Source of the DNA: Paraphaeosphaeria minitans
Taxonomy: Eukaryota > Ascomycota > Dothideomycetes > Pleosporales > Didymosphaeriaceae
Direction: 5' to 3'
Length of the DNA stretch: 64,000 nt
Assembly (NCBI GenBank): GCA_015832175.1
Contig: WJXW01000018.1
Location: 558,001 to 622,000 of the forward strand
Below the pieces are notes generated by a model. The model was not told where the DNA came from and did no database searches. It was given only the letters and a program-made list of their open reading frames with translations. The stretch's first letter is position 1. Every line of letters begins with the position of its first letter. The position numbers were made by a program, and so were the translations under genes. Positions 1-9,400 of the stretch are shown piece after piece.

Positions 1-2001
1 TTCAACGCCTGCCGATGGTGTGAAAGGAAAGGCAGCCAAGAAGCGTGCAGCATCGCCCGACGACTCTAACGCGCCGGCTTCTAAAAATGCAAGAATCATC
101 CCGCAAAATACGGCACCGAAACCCGAGCCCAAGGTTGGAGATGGATCCGTGCTGAAGTCTCGTAATATGACGATACCCCTAGATGAGGGGTGTCCGCTAC
201 ATATGTATCGTGTATATGTTGACGGCGAGGGTATGGTGCACGACGCGTCTCTAAACAAAGCCGATGCATCTGCGAATAACAACAAGTTCTACCGGATACA
301 GGTTGGTTGCTTGCCGCCTGGATAATGCACTATTCACTAACTTTCACAGCTCCTGTGGAACCCGAACACAAACGACTACAAGACGTGGACGCGATGGGGC
401 AGGGTCGGAGACAGTGGCCAGAGCAAATTACTTGGTGCCGGTAGCTACAGTGATGCCTTTTCGAACTTTAACAAGAAGTTCAAAGAGAAGAGCAAGCTGT
501 CTTGGGACGATCGCGGTACGGAGCCGAAGAAAGGTATACATCCGGCGTGTTTATTAGCTATCTCCCGTCGAATACATTGGGCTAATCTGCTAGCAAAATC
601 AAGGTGCCTATGCGTACGTCGAACGCAGCTATGAGCCTGACACCGAAGACGAGGAAGTCGAGGAAGTTGCTGCCAACGGATACGGTCGTCATCCTCGAAG
701 CGTCTCGCCTGCGAAATCATCCCTGGCAGTCCCTGTACAATCTCTCATGCAGCTTATATTCAACCAGCAATACATGTTCGAGGCGATGAGCGACCTCAAC
801 TACGATGCTGATAAGATGCCCCTAGGAAAGCTAAGCAAGGCAACCATCAATCGTGGTTTCCAAACCCTCACTGAGTTAGCGACACTGCTCAAACATGGGG
901 TTTCCTCGCGGCAAGAGATTGAAGACATCAGCAACAGGTACTATTCATTGATACCACACAACTTTGGTCGATCACGTCCACCTGTCATAGGTGATACCAG
1001 CACACTAAAACGCGAGGTTGACCTGCTGGACTCTTTGAGAGACATGAAGGCCGCCGCAGATCTCATGAAGAAAGATCTAAATAGTGTAGAGAAGATTCAT
1101 GTTCTAGATCGCCAATTCCAGAGCCTTGGCCTCGAAGAGATGTCGGACATTGATCCATGCAGTCACGAATACCAAGAATTGGCTAACTACCTAGTTAATA
1201 CCAAGGGCGCGACTCATGCTATCGACTACAAGGTCGAGAACATCTTCCGCATTGAGCGCCAAGGCGAACTCGACCGCTTCCAGAAGAGCTCTTTTGCCAA
1301 GATCGAGAGCGACAGGCGCCTACTCTGGCACGGGTCCCGGGGTACGTATCAGGGTTACCACCTTATTTAAAAAACCATGAGCCTACACTGACATTGCTCC
1401 AGCGACCAACTTTGGCGGTATCCTTAGTCAGGGTCTCCGCATCGCTCCGGTACGCTAACCTTTCTTCTCCCCTCCTCCACTGCCACTAACTAAAGTATTC
1501 AGCCCGAAGCACCCGTGTCAGGGTACATGTTCGGAAAGGGTATCTACCTGGCTGATATGTCTTCCAAATCCGCAAATTATTGCTGCTCATACAACAGCGG
1601 AGGTCACGCCCTGCTCCTACTGTGCGAAGCCGAGCTTGGTCGACCAATGCAGGAACTGACACACGCTTCATATACTGCTGGAGAAGATGCCTACGCCAAA
1701 GGCAACTGGTCCACATGGGGCAAGGGCATGACAGGCCCTCTGGCGTGGAAGGATGCGGAGTGTGTCCATCCGTCTCTTCGTGGCGTGGCAATGGTAAGCG
1801 TCCCCAAGCATCCCTTCTCTTTAGTCCCCAGCCCTGTCCGAGCTCCAAAATGTTCCCTACTAATTTCATGTACTTTAGCCTGATACCAGCATACTTCCCA
1901 CCAAAAACAAAGTTCCCGGCGCTTACCTCGAGTACAATGAGTACATCGCCTACGATATTGCCCAAGTCCGCATTCGGTACCTGTTCCGGGTCCGCATGTG
2001 A
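1..2001 (+). CDS. Poly(ADP-ribose) polymerase (PARP), 5' end cut by window edge
   Basis: NAD+-dependent ADP-ribosyl transferase of DNA-damage signalling, nuclear. The frame is open from base 2, so the N-terminus lies outside the window. Six exons fit one frame: 2-301, 350-533, 604-1341, 1403-1449, 1503-1793 and 1879-2001 (about 560 residues visible). A basic linker is followed by a WGR domain (motif TRWGRVG, around 385-405), a helical PARP regulatory domain (exon 3) and the catalytic domain. The catalytic triad is visible: H in LWHGSR (about 1330), Y in the segment after KGIYLADM (SKSANY, about 1570), and the C-terminal E in LEYNEYIAYD (about 1940). The second intron uses a CAAG acceptor at 600-603, chosen because it restores GAYAYVE. 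Fungal PARPs usually carry an N-terminal BRCT domain, which would be upstream. Family call is secure; exon edges are inferred. Confidence 0.93.
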
Positions 2002-2147
2002 GACATGAATCCCCTACGACGTCACGATTCGTTCGATGTTTCTTATCAAAATACATACTTGTCACTTGTATATCCGTTCAACCCGTTTTGCATTGTCAAC
2101 TGGGTGACTGCTATTCATTCGATCACCGTGGCTCCAAAAAACCACTG

Positions 2148-2748
2148 TCAAGCCACCATTATCCGATGCGGAGGTTTCTCATGAGCCTTGGAGCTATGGC
2201 CATGGTGGTTAGTTACCCCAGCGTCGGCTAAGGCGCCAAAAACCGGAGTGTATTCCCCCGTTCTGCTTGCTTGCGGCGAGTTATCGGACAAATGTGGACC
2301 GTTAGTAGCAGATGGCGACCATTCTCTAGTGCTATCCGGCAGCTCAAGTGTTAATAGACTGGCAATTACACTCGGACCAAGCTGTGGTAGCTGTGATTCA
2401 AAGTATATCAAGTAGGCTCTCACGATGCCCCTGACTTGGGCGATTTCTTCGCAAGAGTCTGCCTTGCCCGAATCTACCAGGTCGTTCTTCGGCAGCCGGT
2501 TGATCTGGCGGTGTAACTTTTTCTTCTGCTGCTCGGTTTCGAATTCGAGCTTTTCAAGAGTATCGCCAAAGATCGTTCGCGCCCCGTTGGCATTGGTGAT
2601 AGAAGCACGGACGCTTTCGTTCGATATCATATGCCTTTCTTTTGGCCCTTTCATCGGGCTGTTTGTTCCAAATTTGCCCGAGGAGTGACTGATGGGGTTC
2701 TGTTAGTTTATTTGATCGATCGCTTGGGGTCTATATCTAGCTTACCAT
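2148..2748 (-). CDS. Hypothetical protein, 184 aa
   Basis: I do not recognise this gene. Exon 2 (2699 down to 2148) is open and joins in phase to an ATG at 2748-2746 that is followed at once by a good donor (GTAAGC) and a CTAAC..ACAG acceptor, so the first coding exon may be only the start codon; an in-frame TAG lies just upstream of that ATG. The protein is hydrophilic. A charged, probably helical stretch (FGDTLEKLEFETEQQKKKL, about residues 47-65) is followed by a Ser/Pro/His-rich tail. There are no membrane segments or catalytic motifs. It lies tail-to-tail with the PARP gene, 146 bp away. A short 5' exon further upstream cannot be excluded. Confidence 0.5.
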
Positions 2749-3296
2749 GGTAATTGAGCCTAGTTGAATCTACCATAGAGTGAGCTTGAGATATGGCGAG
2801 TCTCTAGATGGCCGAATGAGTTGGTAGGGCTGGTCGGGCCACTCACGCATGTACAGCTTAGAGGATACCTTCATTTGCTTAAACGAGTTGCACCTGATCA
2901 GGATGTCTTGCTTACTACAGCAACCACAGAGAAGACGCTACTAAGTCCGAGTGCATCAATGAGAGTGAGACATTGGAATCTATTCATTTACTATCTACAT
3001 ATTAGAACCTAAGTTCCTTCTGCATGAATCCCTCGATAAACGTGTAACAAGATCTGAACAGACACGACCTCCATTAACCAATCGCCAATTCCGAAGTTCC
3101 CAAGAATCGAAAATTTGCCCGCTTTCCATACACAGCTGGGTCAATTTCAATCAGAGTGCATGGAATCGTGAGCCCGGAACGTCATCCGACCACAAACGGA
3201 CCCTTAAAGACTCCATGCGGCACGCGTTTAGCCGAGCAACCTAGTTATCGAGAGCAGCATCTTTTCGTACCGTTGCAAGGTGTCGTGAGATACGGA
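2749..3296. other. Intergenic, no gene seen
   Basis: This is the upstream region of the 2148-2748 gene and the downstream region of the coiled-coil gene. Only short frames without supporting codon pattern or motifs are present. I see no repeats or RNA genes. Confidence 0.5.
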
Positions 3297-4402
3297 TCAA
3301 GTCAAATCGCCATCATCGGGGTCATCCATGGACGAGCCCGGGGACGAGCGAGAAAAAGAAGCGACTACATCGCTGGTGCTCTGCTCCAACAGGTGAGTAA
3401 GAGCAGGTGCAATACGGCGATCACCACCGCTAGGTGCTTGAAAGTTGACAGGAAGGGCAGGATAGGCAGGATAGGTAGAAGAAGAGACCGCGTCGGCAGG
3501 ACCGGCCGCACCCGTGAACTTCTTGAGAGTCCTGGAGAAGCTGCGCTTTCCATGTCCGGGATTGAGACGCTTGGCCTCGGGTTGGTCTTGTGCCGAGTCT
3601 TGGACTTCGGTCATGACATGGTCGACTTCTGCTTGGTGGGTGGATAGACGGCCTTCCAAGTCTTCGCGGTCGATTTGGGACTGCTCGAGCATTGTGTGAA
3701 TCTTCTTCTCGTTGGCTTTCAGCTCCTAAATGATTGTCAGTCTATATGAACAGCGATAACGACTAGTAGTAGACGCACCCGAATCTTCGCGTTGGCATCG
3801 TCAATGGCCTTGCAGTTGACCTCGTCATCGTCCGTGGAGCCGATCTGATCTGCCAGATGGTGCAGGATGTCCTGCTGGCGTTGGATACTCTCTTCAACAT
3901 CCAAAAGCTCCGCCTTGTGATCGCGCTCAGCCTTCTGGATGCCCAGCAAGATTCCGTGGAACGTTTTGAACTCGGCCGCCAACTTCGTCATGATCTTCGA
4001 TGCGTGTCCCGCATTTGCTGACAGATGCTTCTCCGTGGCCATGACGCCTTCGACCGGAGCATGCATATGCTTGCGAACTCCTTCATCGGCCTCTGCCGTT
4101 GAGAGAACGTCGGTCGGGTCCTCGGTTTTGACTGTCGCGGAAGATGGGTCGGCCGTACCCCGATGCCGCGAAGGCGACTTGGCCGAGAAACGGCTACTAA
4201 AGTTAAACTATTCATGGAAATCGTCAGCAGATCCTCCGAACGGCCTCGCGAGAAAGGCATTTTACCATGATGGCGGGTGCTCGGATGCCAAGGTACTGTA
4301 GATATATCGATGCTTCCGGGAGTGACTGACACCTTGAGTCGAGAGTGGTAGGGTGGTGGCGGACGTGGGTGGTGAGTGCTTCTGGGCTGTCGAAGCATGC
4401 AT
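3297..4402 (-). CDS. Coiled-coil protein, 327 aa, unknown function
   Basis: Three exons in phase: 4402-4266, 4196-3779 and 3725-3297 (introns GTAAAA..TTTAG and GTGCGT..TTTAG). The start at 4402 is the first ATG of a frame that splices in phase 2 onto exon 2; a TATAAA-like stretch overlaps it, so translation could instead begin at an internal Met near 4066. The N-terminus is Ser/Thr/Pro-rich and low-complexity. The middle (about residues 95-215) is strongly helical with heptad-like spacing and many E/K/Q residues. The C-terminal third is Ser/Pro-rich and ends in an acidic tail (DDPDDGDLT). No enzyme motif is seen. The shape resembles fungal scaffold or BAR-like proteins, but I cannot place it in a family. 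Confidence 0.6.
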
Positions 4403-5539
4403 TTATATGCACCCGGGGAGTGCTGCGGCACTGCATGATTAGCTCCGTGGGCTGGTGCATAACTATAAGGGCCGCTGTGCGGCAAGTCATGCGGTTTCCA
4501 AACAATCGATTTGTTCTACAGTTTGCATACCTAGTTTGTCATCCACACCTTTTTTTACTATGATTATCAGCAAACCTACAAGCTTTTGTTGTGGTCAGAT
4601 CGGTTCAACTGCATTGAATGAGAATTATGGCTTGTTCTACATGAGCTGCAATACATTTTACTTGCCGAGATGCCTAGGAATCGTCGTGCAGAGAGTTATG
4701 AGCTGCATGCCCGTATGCAGGTTCACACAAGAACAATGACAAGGTGAACTAGAAGCCGACACCTGACAGCGTGTGCGACAGTCCGTAATAGTAGTATTTA
4801 AATGTGAACTCTACACTACTTTAGACTTTGAATATTAGGGCAAATCTAGATTTCTTTAGAATATCTATGTCTAGGTACCTATGTCTAGGGTACTTTAGGC
4901 ATAGACGACGATTAATTACAGGTTACAAATAGTACTGTACAGATATTTCCGCTGTACTACACGTACCGTACCAATTTCCGACCGGTACGTACGTACCATT
5001 ACGTACTGTCGTGCACGCTTCCAGCGTAGCTGCATGGCCACCCCGGCACCGGCATAGGTACTCTGTTTGACCCTGGGGCCCTCTGTCATCTTTCTACCCA
5101 GAGAAGTAGCGAGCCTGCTGTCCGCCTGACTTGTTGGCATTGTTACATCCAGGGATGCAATCAAGTCCTGCGTTTCGGAACATTGCCTACGCTTTATCAT
5201 TTCGTGAGGTGTGTCGACACGATGAGAACAAAGCCTCGCGAGGTTACTGAAGGAGGGTAGCTGGCGGATTTACACGATCCTCTGCCCCGATGGATGCGAG
5301 CAGATGCCGTCAGCGCCGATTCTGCACGGGATGGTGCATTCCGAGTTCCCAAATCAGTGCATCTAGTTCTCTGCTGGTGCATGTGCATGTGATCGCATTG
5401 CTCCTTGGGTCTCAAGAGGTGCTCAAGTCGCAGCTTCCACGGTATACATATAAAGATGGATTCGGCCAAGTCTTCTGCCCTCCCGTCGCGGCTCAGCCTC
5501 GTCTCCCATCCGTGGCTGTCCCCCTCTCCTGCAGCCGCC
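4403..5539. other. Intergenic, AT-rich with TACGTACC/CTAGGTACC runs
   Basis: No credible gene. From about 4850 to 5010 there are short palindromic runs built on TAGGTACC and TACGTACG, a motif seen in many intergenic stretches of this window. The small frames here (for example 5197-5592 on the minus strand) overlap the terminal exon of the next gene in the wrong frame. Confidence 0.5.
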
Positions 5540-6173
5540 TCAATTGTCCAGCCCCGGACAATTCTCCGACTCCTGCGCCGTAACCCCATCATAGGGATAC
5601 GGATCGATCCAGATGATATTGAACCTAGCCCAGATTAGCACATCATCGCACCGAACTCCCCGGCAAACTCACGCATCGTCGGGATAGGTCGGCGCGTCGT
5701 CATCCTTGGCCAACTCATCCACAATGTCGCTCAAAGCATCGTGCTCCCAGCAGATCAAGATGTTGCCAGCGCCCGTGTACCCCTTGACCACATCCTCGAC
5801 GCACTTGGCGTCGTCCCGGCCGCAGGTGGTGTCGACGGAGAGACCGAGGTCCGCGGCGAGGGGCGCGACGGTGTCGTAGGGGCGTTTGCGCTTGCCGTCT
5901 TTTCCTCGCAAGATTAGCCAAAATACACGACGGGTGGAAAAGCAAAGGAATGGTACCAGACTTGGGCGTCTGCGCCATGATGTGACCGATCTGGTATCTT
6001 GAAGATGCGCCGAAGACGGAGCGAAGACATTGTGCGCGTTGCTGGCCTGCGGTGCTGAGGCCGTTGCCGCTGACGGGCTTCTCGCCGTGGCGAATGAGGT
6101 AGACGGTAGGTTTCGCGGCTGCGACGGTCGTGGTGAGGAGCGCGACTGCGCCGAAGAGAGTCGGGAGATGCAT
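5540..6173 (-). CDS. Secreted histidine-phosphatase-fold (phosphoglycerate mutase family) protein, 177 aa
   Basis: Three exons rebuild one frame: 6173-5957, 5904-5673 and 5624-5540. The N-terminus is a clear signal peptide (about residues 1-20, LFGAVALLTTTVAAA). VYLIRHGEKP follows directly and contains the RHG motif whose His is phosphorylated in this superfamily. A second conserved block, LICWEHD, supplies the second catalytic-type His. The terminal exon encodes IIWIDPYPYDG and ends in SENCPGLDN; joining it through the GTGAGT donor extends the protein past an apparent TGA. At 177 residues it is short but typical of fungal secreted members. Substrate is unknown; the signal peptide argues for an extracellular phosphatase-like role. 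A TATA box lies 63 bp upstream. Confidence 0.85.
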
Positions 6174-6235
6174 TATGAATATGCAAGGTGGGGAAGACGA
6201 GGACTGAGGTGAAGCGATGTGGCAGGCCTAGATAC

Positions 6236-6242
6236 CTTTATA
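6236..6242 (-). promoter_or_regulatory. TATA box of the secreted phosphatase-fold gene
   Basis: TATAAAG read on the minus strand, 63 bp before the ATG at 6173, a usual spacing for a fungal TATA element. Confidence 0.5.
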
Positions 6243-6616
6243 ACATACTGCTCATGTAGGTACATTGGGTACTGAATACCGAGTGTCAAGACATACTTTC
6301 CGTTCGTGGTGTCGCGTAGGCAGCGCTTCTATTGATGCGACTGTGATTGGCAGGGGCAGACCAACCGAGGCAGGCACACGTACTTGTGTGGGTCTTTTGG
6401 GAGGATGGACAAAGATAACTTCCTAATGGTGACAAGCTTCGGGGATGCTTGTGCGGGCCGTGACGATGGTTAATATGCGATGGCGAATCGTTCTCGCACG
6501 TTGAGGCAGGGTGGGGTGGGATGGAGTAGTCCTGGCGTGCTCCATACTACCTACGACTGAACGAATCGAAGAAATGGTGGGGTCCATGTGACGGAGAACA
6601 TCATGCGGAGCAACGT

Positions 6617-6664
6617 GAAAGCTGGGCGACTTGAAAGCTGAGCGACTTGAAGGTTGGGCGACGT
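6617..6664. repeat. 16-bp tandem repeat, three copies
   Basis: Three near-identical 16-bp units (GAAAGCTGGGCGACTT with 1-3 substitutions) lie head to tail in a non-coding region. A fourth, more degenerate copy may precede them. Confidence 0.75.
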
Positions 6665-6941
6665 GAAAAGAGGGATTGCAGCCAGGCAATTGGAATTGAA
6701 CGAAACGAGAAAGCCGAAGCTCAAAGCCTTTTTGCAACCGGAATGAGCAGGTCGCGCCTTCCATTAGGCACTGCAGTGACCGCAAGAGAGGAAAGCGCGA
6801 TGCCGCGCGTAAACAAATGGGTGAGGACAACCACGCGGATTTGTTCACCTTCACTCCCACACTGACCTGAAGACCTGTTGCAACATGATAGGATTGATGG
6901 TTGCACCCGTGCTTGCTCAGGTCTTTGGGCTACCTACCCAC

Positions 6942-7946
6942 CTACAACATCCCCGGCCAAAACCTCCCCTTATTCCTCTGCCCCCACCCCCCATCATGCG
7001 CAACCACAACCTCCACTGCCACACTCCCACCTCCCTCCTCCCTCACCTTGCCCTCCCCAAGCAACCGCCTCACCCTCTCCACCGTCCTCACCGCCCCATC
7101 CGTATCCATGTGCACGCTCCTCAGCCCGCCCCTCCCATCATCATACAGCGCAATCTCCCTCTCCCCACTCAATATCCTCTTGTCGTGACAACAATCTCCC
7201 CCCAGATACACCCACCTCCCCGGCGCCGTGCGCGCGAGCACGTTGACATGGCCGTGCAAGTGCCCCGGCGCATCGACCATGTACAGCGAGCCGTCGCCGA
7301 AGAAGTCGATCGCAGCGGGGAAGCCGGCGAGGGGACGCCACGTGTGGTCCGTGACGCGGGTGTGGGAGGCGAAGTCTTTGCTTTCGGTCACGGGTGGGAG
7401 TTCTCTTGTCCTGCCGGGCGGGAGTTCGTCGGCGTTGAAGAGGGCTGCCGGGTACAAGGGGCCGCCGCCGTGGGCGAGGAGGTGTAGCGTGCCGTTGCCG
7501 ACGACGAATTCGGCATTGGGAAAGTCCGAGGGCGTGCCGACGTGGTCCCAGTGGACGTGGCTTAGGATGACGACGTCGATGTCTGAGGGGGGGAGGCTGC
7601 CGTGCCGTAAGCTCTCTGCGACATCGGGCGAGACGGTGGTGGGTTGCCGCTGGGCGATGTGGTGCTGCTGAGCTTCGCGGTAGCCGGACAAGTCACGCTT
7701 GAGGCCGAGGTCGAAGATGAGTTTGGTGGTTTTGGGGTTTCGGCCGAGGGTCGGTACTGAAGGCGGATGTTGGATAAGGAAAGACAGAGAGGGAACGGTG
7801 CTGCGCTTTTCGGGGTCGGCTGGTGTGACGAATAGGCTTTCAGGCAACGTTAGATGGCCGCCTTCGAGTGCAGATATAGTAACGTAGACTTGGTTTTGCG
7901 ACGGCGTCGGGAGGGCAACGATTTCTTCGCTGCCGGACGAGGTCAT
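6942..7946 (-). CDS. Metallo-beta-lactamase-fold hydrolase 1 (lactonase-like), 334 aa
   Basis: Single-exon zinc hydrolase. The start at 7946 (MTSSGSEE) is preferred; an upstream in-frame Met at 8006 would add 20 residues without family character. The HxHxDH metal motif is intact at residues 130-135 (SHVHWDH). Further metal ligands are probably in APGHLHGH (about 226-233), GGDCCHD (Asp about 251) and a C-terminal AHD (about 316). Fungal relatives resemble AHL-lactonase-type MBL proteins that open lactones or cyclic amides. It is divergent from the alcohol dehydrogenase with 277 bp between the starts. Its paralogue at 14696 shares VPSL.FLIQH, FDLGL.RD and DAPGHL.GHVN blocks. Cytosolic: no signal peptide. 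Substrate is not readable from sequence. Confidence 0.9.
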   Translation of the reverse strand: MTSSGSEEIVALPTPSQNQVYVTISALEGGHLTLPESLFVTPADPEKRSTVPSLSFLIQHPPSVPTLGRNPKTTKLIFDLGLKRDLSGYREAQQHHIAQRQPTTVSPDVAESLRHGSLPPSDIDVVILSHVHWDHVGTPSDFPNAEFVVGNGTLHLLAHGGGPLYPAALFNADELPPGRTRELPPVTESKDFASHTRVTDHTWRPLAGFPAAIDFFGDGSLYMVDAPGHLHGHVNVLARTAPGRWVYLGGDCCHDKRILSGEREIALYDDGRGGLRSVHMDTDGAVRTVERVRRLLGEGKVREEGGGSVAVEVVVAHDGGWGQRNKGRFWPGML

Positions 7947-8100
7947 GATGGCAATAAGACGTGCTCGATGATGAGGGACGTGGGATGTTTTGCTTGCAAG
8001 ATACATTGCAATTCATCACATTGTAATCTGGGTTAAACGGTGGAATTGGAGAAAGTGTGACTTGGGAGAGCTTAGCCCCACCTCATGCTCCCCCTACCTA

Positions 8101-8113
8101 CCCCGCTGCGGGG
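8101..8113. promoter_or_regulatory. 13-bp perfect inverted repeat in the MBL1/ADH divergent promoter
   Basis: CCCCGC-T-GCGGGG lies 111 bp before the ADH start and 155 bp before the MBL1 start. CCCC/GGGG half-sites suit two-finger C2H2 regulators. The link to the regulator at 9401-12067 is inference. Confidence 0.4.
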
Positions 8114-8223
8114 GTTGAACCTTGATCCATGGCACGCTATCGAGATGATATTTCCATGCAAAGGCGCCCTGTCTTGTCGAGCAGACACGAAGTTTGTAGT
8201 TTTTCAGTATCGCAGGAACCGCA

Positions 8224-9354
8224 ATGGCAACCAAGATTCCCGAAACAATGCGAGGCCAGTTCCTCGAAGCCTACAAGCAACCATACCAGCTACGCACAGT
8301 ACCTATACCAAAACCATCGCATCCGGACGACGTCTTGATCAAAGTTGATGCTGCATCGTACTGCCATACCGACTACGTCTTAGCCCAAGGGCAGATGCCA
8401 GGCTTTCCGAATTCCTTCCCACACATCGGGTGCCACGAATTTGCCGGCACAATAGTATCTCATTCCGACCATCCGAGTCCAGATGCAACCAGATTCAGGA
8501 ACGGCAGGCGAGTTGGGGTCACCGGACGCGCATTCCATGCTTGCCGGGAGTGCTTCGAGTGTCAGGGCTCAACGGACCCCATAGCCCAGGACGAGAAAGG
8601 CTACTCGGTTCACTGCACCCGTGCAGAGAACAACGGAATAAGCAAAGATGGTGGATTCGCAGAGTATTCCGTGGTTGATGCTCGACAGCTCGCGCCCATA
8701 CCGGACAACATGTCGGCCGTGGAGACTGCGCCGCTCATGTGCGCTGGTATATCGATATACGCTGCGTTGAAACGATGCCAGCTTGAACCTGGGGACCGCG
8801 TAGCGATCATGGGGGCTGGCGGAGGCCTTGGGCATCTGGGACTGCAGTATGCAACGAAGATGGGTTTCAAAGTCCTCGGGGTCGACGCAGCGGACGGACC
8901 GCTCAGTCTGGCCGAATCACTTGACACTGGTGCACGAATTGTGGACGCTAGATCAGAGAAGGCAGCAGACATTGTGGATCAAATTGGCGCCGAAGACGGA
9001 AAACGCGACCTTGGTGAAAAGGGAGTTGATGCTGTAATCATCTTACCCGAAAGTCAAGCTTCGTTCGATTATGGCATGACATTGCTAAAATCCCACAGCA
9101 AGTGCGTGGTCGTCTCTTTTCCAGAGGCAGGTTTCCATGTATCGTCCCGGGATATCGTGTTCCGAGATATCTCAATTATAGGCAGTCTCGTTGGGAGCAA
9201 CAGAACGCTGCGCGAGATGCTCAACTTCTCGGCAGAACACGATATACGGGCGGTGGCCAAGTCATTCCCTCTGTCAGGGCTGAATACACTGGTCGAGAAT
9301 TACCACAAGGGTAGTGGTGGCAAGCTGGTTGTAGATATGGCGGTAGATGGCTAG
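8224..9354 (+). CDS. Zinc-dependent alcohol dehydrogenase (MDR family), 376 aa
   Basis: Single-exon medium-chain dehydrogenase, NAD(P)-dependent oxidation of an alcohol or reduction of an aldehyde. The catalytic zinc ligands are visible as C47 in SYCHTD and H71-E72 in GCHEFAG. A CRECFEC stretch (about residues 102-108) gives part of the structural-zinc lobe. The Rossmann glycine motif is GAGGGLG (about 197-203), followed by an acidic residue at the end of beta-2 (VDAADG). The length is normal for the family. The start is the first Met; a second Met at residue 9 is possible. The stop is 46 bp from the convergent stop of the regulator gene. In this cluster it most likely handles an alcohol or aldehyde intermediate after MBL hydrolysis (inference). 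Confidence 0.92.
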   Translation: MATKIPETMRGQFLEAYKQPYQLRTVPIPKPSHPDDVLIKVDAASYCHTDYVLAQGQMPGFPNSFPHIGCHEFAGTIVSHSDHPSPDATRFRNGRRVGVTGRAFHACRECFECQGSTDPIAQDEKGYSVHCTRAENNGISKDGGFAEYSVVDARQLAPIPDNMSAVETAPLMCAGISIYAALKRCQLEPGDRVAIMGAGGGLGHLGLQYATKMGFKVLGVDAADGPLSLAESLDTGARIVDARSEKAADIVDQIGAEDGKRDLGEKGVDAVIILPESQASFDYGMTLLKSHSKCVVVSFPEAGFHVSSRDIVFRDISIIGSLVGSNRTLREMLNFSAEHDIRAVAKSFPLSGLNTLVENYHKGSGGKLVVDMAVDG

Positions 9355-9400
9355 TGAGAGAATGATGAATTCGGTCTCATTGAGTCCGATGATTTGGAAT

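Larger units (their letters stand above)
6174..6941. other. Intergenic region before the catabolic cluster
   Basis: No convincing coding sequence. It holds the promoter of the phosphatase-fold gene on the left and a short 16-bp tandem repeat at 6617-6664. The frames at 6423-6860 are low-complexity and lie on both strands, so I do not call them. Confidence 0.5.
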
